Under the pieces are notes generated by a model. That model saw only the letters and a list, made by a program, of their open reading frames with translations. It searched no databases and had not been told where the DNA came from. This document shows positions 53,215-61,843 of a stretch of 64,000 nucleotides of DNA, one piece after another (positions within the stretch are counted from its first letter, which is position 1; each line of letters begins with the position of its first letter). The stretch lies in assembly GCF_014656295.1 (NCBI RefSeq), contig NZ_BNCD01000013.1, positions 1-64,000 on the forward strand, read 5' to 3'. This DNA is from Streptomyces sulfonofaciens. GTDB taxonomy: Bacteria > Actinomycetota > Actinomycetes > Streptomycetales > Streptomycetaceae. The position numbers and the translations under genes were made by a program.

Positions 53215-54186
53215 GTGCCCGCAGCGATGCCCGACACCAGGGATGTGAAGGCGCTGGTGGACGATGCCGTGGCCGCGCCCAGCGTGCACAACGCCCAGCC
53301 GTGGCGGTTCCGGTACCTGCGGGACAGCGGGGAGCTGCTGCTGTACGCGGACCCGGCGCGGGCACTGCCCGTCGAGGATCCGTCCGGCCGCGAGCTGCGC
53401 CTGGGATGCGGTGCGGCGCTGCTGAACCTGCGCGTCGCCGCCGAGCGCCGCGGCTGGGAGCCGAGCGTAACGCTGCTGCCGGAACCCGGGGAGCCCGAAC
53501 TGCTCGCATCGGTGGTCCTGGCGGCGGGCGGGCCGGCCGCAGGCGACCTCGCCGGGCTCTATCCGGCGCTGCACAGGCGCCACAGCAGTCGTCACCCGTT
53601 CACGGGGGAGCGGATACCCGCGGAGGTCCTGGACGAACTGTCCGGTGCGGCTGTGGCCGAGGGGGTCCGGCTGGTCTTTCCGGACCGCTGGCACGTAGAG
53701 ACGCTGCTGGACCTCCTGCGGGACGCCGGCACGTTGGAGGCGGCCTCGGACGAGGTGCTGGCGGAGGTCGCCCGCTGGACGTCCGGGGCCGGGCGGGGAG
53801 AAGGGGTGCCGGTCTCCGCGTACGGGCCGCGGCCCCGGGACGGTCGGGCGGCGGTGCGCGACTTCGCCGGGCCGCGGTCGCCGAGCGGCTCCACGGCCGC
53901 CTTCGAAAAGGCGCCGTGCCTGGCACTGCTCGGCACCCGCGAGGATCGTCCCGTCGACTGGCTCCGCGCGGGTCAGGGGCTTGAGCGCGTCCTGCTGCGC
54001 GCCACGCTTGACGGGCTGGCCGTCTCCCTCGATTCGCAGGCGCTGGAGTGGCCGGAGCTGCGGTGGGCGCTGCGTGATCCGCAGAGCGCGATGGGCCACG
54101 TCCAGATGCTGCTCCGGTTGGGTTACGGGCCTGAGGCACCGGCCACCCCGCGCAGGCCCGTGGACGAGGTCCTGACGATCGTGTGA
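53215..54186 (+). CDS. Acg-like nitroreductase-family protein
   Basis: A 323-residue member of the nitroreductase fold of the Acg type. Two nitroreductase-like halves are seen. The first begins with AVAAPSVHNAQPWRFRYL, the signature FMN-binding start of the family; the second has HRRHSSRHPFTGERIP and, near the end, LERVLLRATLDGLAVSLDSQ. In mycobacteria Acg (Rv2032) is a hypoxia-induced DosR regulon protein thought to hold or sequester flavin rather than reduce nitro groups. AAGGAGG lies 7-13 bases upstream of the GTG start. It opens a run of genes (to 64000) whose families recur in dormancy regulons. Confidence 0.88.
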   Translation: MPAAMPDTRDVKALVDDAVAAPSVHNAQPWRFRYLRDSGELLLYADPARALPVEDPSGRELRLGCGAALLNLRVAAERRGWEPSVTLLPEPGEPELLASVVLAAGGPAAGDLAGLYPALHRRHSSRHPFTGERIPAEVLDELSGAAVAEGVRLVFPDRWHVETLLDLLRDAGTLEAASDEVLAEVARWTSGAGRGEGVPVSAYGPRPRDGRAAVRDFAGPRSPSGSTAAFEKAPCLALLGTREDRPVDWLRAGQGLERVLLRATLDGLAVSLDSQALEWPELRWALRDPQSAMGHVQMLLRLGYGPEAPATPRRPVDEVLTIV

Positions 54187-54235
54187 GGACTCCGGTGGGA
54201 GCCGTCCCCCCGGAAACGGGACCGGACCGTGCGGC

Positions 54236-55312
54236 TCACCCGAGCGTGGCGCGCGCGTCGCCGCCGGTGCCGTGCGTGCCGTTCCGCTCGGCGCGCAGGA
54301 CGACCTTGAGCGTGCCGGTCTCCGGGCCGTGGGCGAACATGTCGTAGGCCTCTTCCGCCTGGTCGAGCGCGAGCTGGTGGGTGACGAGGTCCGTCACGTG
54401 CAGGCGGCCCGCGGTCAGCAGGTTCATCAGCAGTGGTGTGGAGAAGGTGTCGACCTGGCCGGTGCTGATGGTCAGGTTCTTGCGCCACATCGCTTCCAGG
54501 TGTAGGACGGCGGGCCTGCCGTGCATGCCGATGTTGGCGATCTGCCCGCCGGGCCGGACGGCCCGGGTGCACAGGACGAAGCTGTCCGGGTTTCCCGCGG
54601 CCTCGACGGCGACGTCGGCGCCCCGTCCCTCCGCCAGTTCGGCCAGCAGCTCTCCGGGGAGCTGGGCGGCGTCCGCTCCCAGGCGCGCCGCCCTCTCAAG
54701 ACGTGCGGAGGACAGGTCCACGGCGACGGTGCGACGGGGTGAGTAGATCTGCGCGGTGATGACCGTGGCGAGGCCCACGGGGCCGGCTCCGACGACGACC
54801 ACGTGGTCGCCCGGGCTGACGTGGCCGTTGCGCACGCCCACCTCGTAGGCGGTCGGCAGCACCTCCGAGAGGAGGACGGCGTCCTCGTGGTGCATGCCGT
54901 CGTGGATCCGGTGGGTGGAGTGGTCGCTGAAGGGGACGCGGACGTACTCGGCCTGGGTGCCGTGGATCTGGTTGCCGAGGATCCAGCCGCCGCCGCCGCG
55001 GCACTGGCCGTACATCCGCTCACGGCAGTAGACGCAGTTGCCGCAGGCCGACACGCAGGAGACGACGACGTGGTCGCCCGGCTGCGTCCTGTGCACCTCG
55101 GGGCCGATGTCGGTGACCACGCCGACGGCCTCGTGGCCGAGGACGGTGCCGGGTCTCACCTCGGGTACCTCCCCGTTCAGGATGTGCAGGTCGCTGCCGC
55201 AGACGGTGGCGGTGTCGATGCGCACGATCGCGTCGGTGGGGGCCTCGATCGCCGGATCGGGCACGGTGTCCCAGGAGATCCGGCCGGGTTCGTGGTAGAC
55301 GAGCGCATGCAT
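54236..55312 (-). CDS. Zinc-dependent alcohol dehydrogenase
   Basis: A 358-residue medium-chain alcohol dehydrogenase. The catalytic zinc ligands (Cys of ATVCGSDLH, GHEAVGVV His-Glu) and the structural zinc site (CVSACGNCVYCRERMYGQC) are intact. The NAD-binding turn is VVVVGAGPVGLATVI. The pattern HGTQAEYVRVPFSDHSTHRI is typical of the broad-specificity bacterial class. Its place next to Acg-like, phosphotransferase/P-loop and stress proteins suits a role in fermentative redox balance under low oxygen. The ATG at 55312 has a GGGAG element upstream. It is convergent with the Acg-like gene (50-bp gap) and follows the phosphotransferase gene in the same direction. Confidence 0.93.
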   Translation of the reverse strand: MHALVYHEPGRISWDTVPDPAIEAPTDAIVRIDTATVCGSDLHILNGEVPEVRPGTVLGHEAVGVVTDIGPEVHRTQPGDHVVVSCVSACGNCVYCRERMYGQCRGGGGWILGNQIHGTQAEYVRVPFSDHSTHRIHDGMHHEDAVLLSEVLPTAYEVGVRNGHVSPGDHVVVVGAGPVGLATVITAQIYSPRRTVAVDLSSARLERAARLGADAAQLPGELLAELAEGRGADVAVEAAGNPDSFVLCTRAVRPGGQIANIGMHGRPAVLHLEAMWRKNLTISTGQVDTFSTPLLMNLLTAGRLHVTDLVTHQLALDQAEEAYDMFAHGPETGTLKVVLRAERNGTHGTGGDARATLG

Positions 55313-55365
55313 GTGCGGCTCCCGGCAGCTCTGGAGTGTCGACGGTGTACGGGGCAGGGCGCTGG

Positions 55366-56883
55366 TCAGCCGGGTTCCATGTAGGGGCGCCGGTACACAC
55401 GGGCGGTCTGCGTGTCCGGGCGTACGGCGTGGACGGCCTGGTCCACGGCGGAGCGGACCGGACCCGTGGTGTCCAGGACGACGGCTCCCGGCCACGGGTC
55501 CATGCGCTCGGCCATGGCGTCCGCTGTCGCCTGGTCGGCGTCGGAGGGCCCGGCCGGGCGGTGGGCCAGTCGCGTCCGCGCCACGCCCCGCGGGGCACGG
55601 CAGCACAGCGCGACCAGGTCGGAGGTGGTTCGTTCGGCGGCCCCGGCCGCCGCGGCCCGTTCCGCGGCCGAGGTCCAACTGGCGTCAAGTACGACCGATT
55701 CGCCCCTGGCCAGCAGGGTCTCCGCGTGTGCGAGCAGTTCCTCGTAGGTGCGGTGGCGTGCCTCCGCGGTGTAGAGACCGGTGCCGTAGGCGGCGCGGGC
55801 GGACCGGTCGGGCGGGATGCCGGCGAGTTCCTTGCGGAGCCGGTCGGTGCTGAGCAGGGTGGCGCCGAGGCGGTCTGCCAGCGCCCCGGAGACGGTGGTC
55901 TTGCCGCTCCCCGGCAGCCCGCCCACCAGGACGAGACGGACGGCGGACTCGCGCAGGTGGCGCAGGGCGAGCCCGGCCAGCTTGCCCGCGGCGCCGGCCG
56001 CGCCGTGTGCTCCCTGCGCGGCCTGGATGAGGGAGACCTTGGCACGGACGAAGGCGCGGTAGGCCACGTAGTGGTGCCACAGCGAGGGCGGTGCGGGGTC
56101 GCCGGAGTACTCGCGGTAGCCGGCCAGGAACGCGCCGGCCGTCTCGCGGGCGCCGAGCTGTTCGAGGTCCATGGCGAGGAAGGCGGCGTCGTCGAGGCCG
56201 TCGACGTACCTCAGGCGGTCGTCGAACTCCAGGCAGTCCAGTACGCGCGGCCCGTCGTCCAGGCAGAAGATGTCCTGTGCGAGCAGGTCTCCGTGTCCGT
56301 CGACGATGCGGCCGTCCTCGATCCGGGAGTCGAAGAGCGGCTTTCGTCCCGCCAGGTAGCGGTGGACGGCGTGCTGGACCTCCGTGCGGACGGGAGCGTG
56401 GAGGCCGGTGCGCTCGTCGAGCCGCTCCAGTTCCGTGAAGCCGGCTTCCCAGCGGCCCAGCAGCGCGTCCCGGGTGCCCTCGGCCGCCACCTCGGCGTCG
56501 TGCCGTGCACCGGCGTGGCAGGCGGCGAGCAGGCGGGCGACCTGGCGCACGGCGTCGTCCACGGGTGTGCCGACGGTGACGAGGTGGCTCAGTCGCCGTT
56601 CCGGCGGCATCCTGCGCATGACGACGACCGGCTCGGGGCCCTCGTCGCCGGGGCCGTGCAGCTCGGCGAGGCCCAGGTAGGCGTCGGGTGCGAAGCGCCG
56701 GTTGAGTTCCAGTTCGCGCTCGCACGCCGTTCGCCGGGCCGCTCGGGTCGTGTAGTCGACGAAGGCCAGGTCGAGGGGCTTCTTCACCTTGTAGGCGCGG
56801 TCGGCGGTGAAGAAGACGACGGCCGTGTGCGTCTCGGCCACGTCCGCCCGGAGCCGCCGGCCGTCCGGGGGGTTCCTGCTCAC
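55366..56883 (-). CDS. Aminoglycoside-phosphotransferase-like / P-loop ATPase fusion
   Basis: A 505-residue two-domain protein. Residues about 15-320 form an APH-like kinase fold (AYKVKKPLDLAFVDYTT, HGDLLAQDIFCLDDGPRVLD with the catalytic His-Gly-Asp, then LEFDDRLRYVD with a metal-binding Asp). Residues about 330-490 form a P-loop kinase-like domain (LVLVGGLPGSGKTTVSGALA Walker A, LLSTDRLRKEL). The same fusion is found in mycobacterial Rv2004c, a member of the DosR dormancy regulon. The substrate is unknown. It starts with GTG at 56883 after a GAGG element. The 9-bp tandem repeat in its upstream region is listed separately. Confidence 0.88.
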   Translation of the reverse strand: MSRNPPDGRRLRADVAETHTAVVFFTADRAYKVKKPLDLAFVDYTTRAARRTACERELELNRRFAPDAYLGLAELHGPGDEGPEPVVVMRRMPPERRLSHLVTVGTPVDDAVRQVARLLAACHAGARHDAEVAAEGTRDALLGRWEAGFTELERLDERTGLHAPVRTEVQHAVHRYLAGRKPLFDSRIEDGRIVDGHGDLLAQDIFCLDDGPRVLDCLEFDDRLRYVDGLDDAAFLAMDLEQLGARETAGAFLAGYREYSGDPAPPSLWHHYVAYRAFVRAKVSLIQAAQGAHGAAGAAGKLAGLALRHLRESAVRLVLVGGLPGSGKTTVSGALADRLGATLLSTDRLRKELAGIPPDRSARAAYGTGLYTAEARHRTYEELLAHAETLLARGESVVLDASWTSAAERAAAAGAAERTTSDLVALCCRAPRGVARTRLAHRPAGPSDADQATADAMAERMDPWPGAVVLDTTGPVRSAVDQAVHAVRPDTQTARVYRRPYMEPG

Positions 56884-56910
56884 GGTGCCTCGTTTCGCGT
56901 CGCCTGCGGT

Positions 56911-56982
56911 TCACGCCCGTCACGCCCGTCACGCCCGTCACGCCCGTCACGCCCGTCGCGTTCGTCGCGCCCGTCGTGCCCG
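56911..56982. repeat. 9-bp tandem repeat between divergent genes
   Basis: Five exact copies of TCACGCCCG (56911-56955) are followed by three degenerate ones (to 56982). The array starts 28 bases upstream of the phosphotransferase/P-loop gene start and lies in the 280-bp divergent gap before PPK2. Copy number may vary between strains. Confidence 0.85.
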
Positions 56983-57164
56983 AACCGCGCATGGCGTGCG
57001 CGCCCGGTTCGCCGGGCCGCCGCCGTCAGCCGGACACCCGCTCCGGGATGCGCCCCGCAGCGGCCCGTTCGATGGTGGTGTCGCACGCCGCGGGCCACGG
57101 CACCGGCCGGGTGCCCGGCGGTGGCCGGGTCGACACGCGGGCGGGCGTCGGAAGGCGGACGATC

Positions 57165-58001
57165 ATGCCGGTGAGGGGCCCGGACGGGGAGCGGCGCGGT
57201 CGGCGGGTGCGCCGTGCCGACTACGAGGCGGAGCTGCGGCGGCTCCAGGTGGAGCTGGTGCGGATGCAGGAGTGGGTGCGGGCGGAGGGCGCACGGCTCG
57301 TGGTCGTCTTCGAGGGCCGGGACGCCGCGGGCAAGGGGAGCGTGATCAAGAGGGTCACCGAGCGCCTCAACCCCCGCCTCGCCCGGATCGTGGCCCTGCC
57401 CAAGCCGACCGAGCGGGAGCGGGGCCAGTGGTACTTCCAGCGGTACGCGGCGCAGTTGCCCACTGCCGGGGAGATCGTGCTGTTCGATCGGAGCTGGTAC
57501 AACCGGGCCGGTGTGGAGCACGTGATGGGCTTCTGCACCCCTCAGGAGTACGAGCGGTTCCTGCGGCAGTGCCCGGTGTTCGAGCGGATGCTCGTCGAGG
57601 ACGGCATCCTGCTGCGCAAGTACTGGTTCTCGGTCAGTGACGCGGTCCAGGAGCAGCGGCTGCGCAGCCGTCTGGAGGATCCCGTGCGGCGCTGGAAGCT
57701 GTCCTCGATGGACCTGGAGTCCATCACGCGCTGGGAGGCGTACTCCCGGGCCAAGGACGTCATGTTCGCGCACACCGACATCGCCGACGCCCCGTGGTAC
57801 GTGGTGGAGAGCGACGACAAGCGGGCGGCGCGCCTCAACATGATCGCGCACCTGCTCTCGACCGTCCCGTACCACGAGGTCGCACCGCCGGACCTCGCGG
57901 TGCCGTCCCGGCCGCCCCCCACCGGGTACCGTCGGCCACCGCGTGACACCCAGACGTACGTACCCGACCACGCCGCCGGGCTGAGGCGCGCGACGGGGTA
58001 G
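57165..58001 (+). CDS. ppk2: Polyphosphate kinase 2 family protein
   Basis: A 278-residue PPK2. Walker A is VVFEGRDAAGKGSVIK (Lys57), Walker B is EIVLFDRSWYNRAGVE, and the lid region contains VQEQRLRSRLEDPVRRWKLS; SMDLESITRWEAYSRAKD is the usual class signature. PPK2 enzymes make GTP or ATP from polyphosphate and NDP (or the reverse), useful when respiration is limited. The single-domain length fits class I. GGAAGGCGG precedes the ATG at 57165; the frame is open upstream but unrelated. It is convergent with the CBS-BON gene across only 8 bp. Confidence 0.95.
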   Translation: MPVRGPDGERRGRRVRRADYEAELRRLQVELVRMQEWVRAEGARLVVVFEGRDAAGKGSVIKRVTERLNPRLARIVALPKPTERERGQWYFQRYAAQLPTAGEIVLFDRSWYNRAGVEHVMGFCTPQEYERFLRQCPVFERMLVEDGILLRKYWFSVSDAVQEQRLRSRLEDPVRRWKLSSMDLESITRWEAYSRAKDVMFAHTDIADAPWYVVESDDKRAARLNMIAHLLSTVPYHEVAPPDLAVPSRPPPTGYRRPPRDTQTYVPDHAAGLRRATG

Positions 58002-58009
58002 GGCCCCTG

Positions 58010-58720
58010 TCACGCCCCGGCCGCGCCGGCCCCCCGCGTTGCGTCCCCGGCGGTGTCGTCGACCTCGGCGGTGATCTCGCAGGAGACCCCGACCACACCG
58101 TCGACGGCCCGGCACAGCCGCTCCAGCACCGGGACGGTGCTGGAGCGCTGCACGGTGCCCTTGAGCGTCACCACTCCGTCCACCACGTGCACGGCGATCT
58201 CGGCCGGCGAAAGGCGGAAGGTCCGGGAGAGCACATCGGAGGTGATCTCCTCGCGGATGGCCCGGTCCTGGCGCAGGAAGACGCGCAGCAGGTCGGACCG
58301 GCTGAGGATGCCGACGAGGTGGTCGGTCCTGTCGACCACGGGCAGTCGTTTGACCTTGCACCGGTCCATGAGCCGGGCCGCCTCCACGACCGACCACTCC
58401 GGGTGTGCGACGAGCGCCGGTGAGGTCATGAGCGTCCTGGCCGTCAGCGGCCCGGAGACGGGCTCGCCGCCGGCGTCCGGTGGCGGTGCGTAGAGCTGGA
58501 GGACCTCCGGCATGCGTCCCGACGGATCGGGCTGGCGCGCCTCGGAGCGCATGAGGTCGGCTTCGGAGACCACACCGAGGGGGTGCCCGTCGTCGTCGAC
58601 GACGGGCACCGCCGTGATGTCGTGGTCGGCGAGGAGCTTGACGATGTCCTTGAAGGCGGCGTCCGGACCGACGTCCACGGCGTCGTGGGTCATCAGGTCG
58701 CTGACCAGTCGCTGCTGCAT
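58010..58720 (-). CDS. CBS-pair protein with a BON domain
   Basis: A 236-residue protein with two CBS repeats (MTHDAVDVGPDAAFKDIVKL, VPVVDDDGHPLGVVSEADLM; then MTSPALVAHPEWSVVEAARL, LPVVDRTDHLVGILSRSDLL) and a C-terminal BON domain (about 165-225, IAVHVVDGVVTLKGTVQRSS). CBS pairs bind adenine nucleotides and act as energy sensors. The mycobacterial two-CBS protein Hrp1 is hypoxia-induced. The ATG at 58720 has a GGGGAGAG element upstream; longer in-frame starts would add unrelated sequence. It lies in a cluster with universal stress and PPK2 proteins. Confidence 0.92.
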   Translation of the reverse strand: MQQRLVSDLMTHDAVDVGPDAAFKDIVKLLADHDITAVPVVDDDGHPLGVVSEADLMRSEARQPDPSGRMPEVLQLYAPPPDAGGEPVSGPLTARTLMTSPALVAHPEWSVVEAARLMDRCKVKRLPVVDRTDHLVGILSRSDLLRVFLRQDRAIREEITSDVLSRTFRLSPAEIAVHVVDGVVTLKGTVQRSSTVPVLERLCRAVDGVVGVSCEITAEVDDTAGDATRGAGAAGA

Positions 58721-59048
58721 GTGTCCGTCTCTCCCCTCGTGGGCGGGGCGGGGAACGGTCGTCCACCACTGATGTGCTTCCCGTGCCCGGCCGGGCCCCG
58801 ACGGGTACGTTCGTCCCGCTTCGCGGGCCGAACGGCCCGGGCTCCGGCGAACGGTCGCCGAGCCTGCCCGGTGGCCCGAAATCCCCGCCCGCCCCGCCCC
58901 CGTCCCGCCGCGCGCCTTGGGACGGTCGCCGGGGCGCACGGCATGCCCGAGCGGGGCCGGTGGGCCCTATCCGACCGGGGTCGGGAGGCGTGACGGTGGA
59001 CGTGGATCAGCCATGAAGGCGCAACCGCTCCGGAAGGCGGTGGACGTC

Positions 59049-59915
59049 ATGGAGCTTCCCCTGATCGTGGGCGTCGACGGGTCGGAGTCCAGCCTCCGTG
59101 CCACGGACTGGGCCGCGGACGAGGCGGCGCGCCACGGGCACTCCCTGCGGCTGGTGTACGCCTCCATGTGGCAGTACTACGACGGCATGAGCCGCGCGTT
59201 CAGCACGGACCGGCCACCGGGGCAGGTCTTCGCCGAGAACATCGTGGGTGCCGCGGCGCAACGGGTCGCGTCCCGGGCACCCGACGTCAAGGTGATCACC
59301 GATGTGGTGCCCAAGGACACGGTGGTGGCGCTGCTCAGTGAGAGCCGGAACGCCTCGGCGGTGGTGACGGGGGCGCGGGGCCGCGGCGAACTCGCCGGCC
59401 TGCTGCTGGGCTCCGTCAGCCTGTCGGTGGCCGCGCGGGCGCAGTCGCCCGTCGTCGTCGTCCGCGGCGACGAGCCGGGCATCGAGGGCGCGCACGGCCG
59501 CATCCTGCTGGGTGTCGGGGACGCGGACGCCGATTCTCCGGCCGTCCGGTTCGCCTTCCAGGAGGCGTCGGTGCGTGACTGCACGCTCGACGTCGTCCGC
59601 ACGTGGCGCACGCCCGCCTTCGAGGGGCACGGCGGGGCGGGCGAGCCCGCACGGACGCACGAGGAGCAGGCGTCCGCCCTGTTGGAGGAGAGCATCGGGG
59701 CGGCATCGCGGGACCACCCGGGCGTCCGGCTGCGGCGAGCCGTGATCGAGGGTCCGCCGTCCGAGGTGCTTGTGGCCCGCAGCGCCGCCGCGGACCTGCT
59801 GGTGGTGGGCGCGCGGCGGCGGCAGAGCCAGTTCGGCATGCAGATCGGCAGGGTGGCGCACCGCCTCCTGCACCACTCCCTGTGCCCCGTGGCGGTGGTG
59901 CCGCAGCCACTCTGA
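59049..59915 (+). CDS. Universal stress protein, two tandem Usp domains
   Basis: A 288-residue tandem universal stress protein. Domain 1 (about 3-143) has LPLIVGVDGSESSLRATDWA and the ATP-binding G-x2-G-x9-G(S) signature in GARGRGELAGLLLGSVSLS. Domain 2 (about 155-286) begins GRILLGVGDADADSPAVRFA and ends with GARRRQSQFGMQIGRVAHRL, where the loop is degenerate. Tandem Usps of this type (e.g. Rv2623) are induced in hypoxia and bind ATP. The ATG at 59049 is preferred because GGAAGGCGG lies just upstream and homology starts there; the ATG at 59013 in the same frame is an alternative. Confidence 0.93.
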   Translation: MELPLIVGVDGSESSLRATDWAADEAARHGHSLRLVYASMWQYYDGMSRAFSTDRPPGQVFAENIVGAAAQRVASRAPDVKVITDVVPKDTVVALLSESRNASAVVTGARGRGELAGLLLGSVSLSVAARAQSPVVVVRGDEPGIEGAHGRILLGVGDADADSPAVRFAFQEASVRDCTLDVVRTWRTPAFEGHGGAGEPARTHEEQASALLEESIGAASRDHPGVRLRRAVIEGPPSEVLVARSAAADLLVVGARRRQSQFGMQIGRVAHRLLHHSLCPVAVVPQPL

Positions 59916-59989
59916 CCGCGTACGCCCGGCGGGCGTGTGCGCTGCCGCTGCCGGGTGGGCGGACAGGGCCGGGTGGCGGCGCCCGGGCG

Positions 59990-60499
59990 CTACGGAGCGG
60001 CGGGCCGCGCGTGGCGGGCGACGTCCGCAGCGATCCGGCGGACCAGGGGCGCCACCGCGGCGCGCACCGGGGACGTCATGCCGGGACCGGCGCGGGTGTC
60101 GGCCGCCTCCACCGCGTAGACGATCAGGTGGGCCGGCAGACGACCCAGCGCCCGGGCCAGTTCGACGGCGGTGCGCAGGCCCAGCCCGTGTGAGCCGGCG
60201 GTGGCGTGTGCCGCGGCCCGTAGGACGCGCTCGGTACCGATGCGGTGGATCCTGCCCGGTCGTGGCGGACGCGCCAGGGCCGCGTCGACGACGACGGCGA
60301 GGTCCGCACCCTGCCACAGGGTGAGCAGCCGCACCGGTTCGCCGTCGCAGACGAACAGCCCGGTGCCCGGCGGCAGCGGGCTGTGCTCGCCGTGACGCGC
60401 CAGGGCGTCCACCACCACCGGGCCGACGCCGTCATCGCGCCTGAAGGCGTTGCCGACGCCGATGACGACGATGCGCGGTGGCCGGGCGGACGCTTCCAC
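59990..60499 (-). CDS. Hydrogenase maturation protease
   Basis: A 169-residue endopeptidase of the HycI/HybD type. RIVVIGVGNAFRRDDGVGPV is the family signature start, with the Asp of DDGVG as one nickel ligand. The second conserved metal region is in ADLAVVVDAALARP, and the His ligand is within TAGSHGLGLRTAVELA. It trims the C-terminal tail of the hydrogenase large subunit after nickel insertion. The GTG at 60499 follows a purine-rich GGGGGAAGG. It is divergent from the hydrogenase operon starting at 60695, whose large subunit (from 63975) is its expected client. Confidence 0.9.
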   Translation of the reverse strand: MEASARPPRIVVIGVGNAFRRDDGVGPVVVDALARHGEHSPLPPGTGLFVCDGEPVRLLTLWQGADLAVVVDAALARPPRPGRIHRIGTERVLRAAAHATAGSHGLGLRTAVELARALGRLPAHLIVYAVEAADTRAGPGMTSPVRAAVAPLVRRIAADVARHARPAAP

Positions 60500-60694
60500 C
60501 TCCGGTGCCTTCCCCCTGCGGCGCCCTGACCCCGGCCGGCCCCGCCGGATTGCGCCACCCGGGCCATCCCGTCCAGCCGCCTGGCCCACGGCGCGGGTGG
60601 CGCGGCGGGCCGGGCGCCCGGCAGGCACACATACTGGCCGCGGTGGAACGGGACGGGCGGGCGCGCTGGCCGGCGCCTTTGGAGGTGGCTCACG

Positions 60695-61843
60695 GTGCGG
60701 ACCGGCGGGCGTGACGCCGTGGTACTCGACAGGGACGGCCTGGACGGACTGATCGTCCTGCTGGCCGCGCGCGGCCGCACCGTGATCGGGCCGACCGTGC
60801 GCGACGGCGCCATCGTGCTGGCGGAGATCTCCGCCGGCGGGGACCTGCCGTACGGCTGGGGCGTCGACCTGGAAGCGGGACGCTACCGTCTGCGGCCGCG
60901 CACCGACGGCGCCGCGTTCGCGCACAGCGCCGGCCCCCAGTCGTGGAAGACCTTCCTGCACCCGCAGCGCGAGCGCCAGTGGACCGCGCGGACCGGCCCC
61001 GACGGCGTGCCCCTGGTGACCGAGGACGACACCCCGCCGCCCAGCTACGCGTTCCTCGGCGTGCGCCCCTGCGATCTGCGGGCCATCCAGGTCCAGGACC
61101 GCGTGCTCACCGACGGCCCGCACACCGACCCGCGCTACCGCCGGCGGCGCGAACGGGCCTTCCTGGTCGTCGTGGAGTGCACGGAGCCGGGAGCCACCTG
61201 CTTCTGCGTCTCCATGGGCACCGGACCCGCCGCGGACCGGGGTTACGACCTGGCCCTGACCGAGGTGGTCGACGACGGGGGGCACCGCTTCCTGGCCCGC
61301 TCCGCAAGCGACGAGGGCTCCGCCGTGCTGGCCGAGCTGCCGACCCGTCCCGCCGACGACGGCCTGCGGGCCGCGGCGCGCGAGGGGGTGGCACAGGCCG
61401 CCGGTCGCATGGGCCGCGCCATGCCGGACGTCGACCTGCGGGTGCTGATGCACGAGACCCTGACCGCCGACCGCTGGAACGACGTCACGGCACGCTGCCT
61501 GACCTGCGGCAACTGCACCATGGTCTGCCCCACCTGCTTCTGTACCACGGCCGAGGACGTCACGGACCTCACCGGCGAGCACACCGAGCGGTGGCGGCGC
61601 TGGGAGTCCTGCTACGACCTGGAGTTCACCCACCTGCAGAACGGACCCGTCCGGGCCTCCGCGCTGAGCCGCTACCGCCAGTGGGCCACCCACAAGCTCG
61701 GCACCTGGTACGACCAGTTCGGCAGCTCAGGATGCGTCGGCTGCGGACGGTGCATCGTGTGGTGCCCCACCGGTATCGACATCACCGAGGAGGCCCACGC
61801 CCTGAACCAGGAACGCGCGGAGGCACGGCAGGCGGCATCGTGA
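60695..61843 (+). CDS. Group 3b [NiFe]-hydrogenase beta subunit (Fe-S)
   Basis: A 382-residue iron-sulfur subunit of the cytosolic NADP-linked bidirectional hydrogenase/sulfhydrogenase (HydB/HyhB type). Two [4Fe-4S] ferredoxin motifs are seen at the C-terminal part: CLTCGNCTMVCPTCFC and SGCVGCGRCIVWCPTGIDIT. A further Cys set (GVRPCDLRAIQVQD, ECTEPGATCFCVSMG) is typical of the family. It relays electrons between the small subunit and the flavin subunit. GGAGGTG is 8-14 bases upstream of the GTG. Its TGA overlaps the next gene's GTG, so the operon is translationally coupled. Confidence 0.93.
   Translation: MRTGGRDAVVLDRDGLDGLIVLLAARGRTVIGPTVRDGAIVLAEISAGGDLPYGWGVDLEAGRYRLRPRTDGAAFAHSAGPQSWKTFLHPQRERQWTARTGPDGVPLVTEDDTPPPSYAFLGVRPCDLRAIQVQDRVLTDGPHTDPRYRRRRERAFLVVVECTEPGATCFCVSMGTGPAADRGYDLALTEVVDDGGHRFLARSASDEGSAVLAELPTRPADDGLRAAAREGVAQAAGRMGRAMPDVDLRVLMHETLTADRWNDVTARCLTCGNCTMVCPTCFCTTAEDVTDLTGEHTERWRRWESCYDLEFTHLQNGPVRASALSRYRQWATHKLGTWYDQFGSSGCVGCGRCIVWCPTGIDITEEAHALNQERAEARQAAS

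Noticed and set aside
56880..58769. 629-codon minus-strand frame overlapping PPK2 and the CBS-BON gene
   Set aside because: PPK2 on the plus strand and the CBS-BON protein in another minus frame explain the sequence; this frame is composition-driven.
53100..60700. DosR/OsdR-type boxes upstream of the dormancy genes
   Set aside because: GGGNC-like stretches exist but are expected at this GC content; I could not find a repeated 18-20 bp palindrome, so I do not annotate any.
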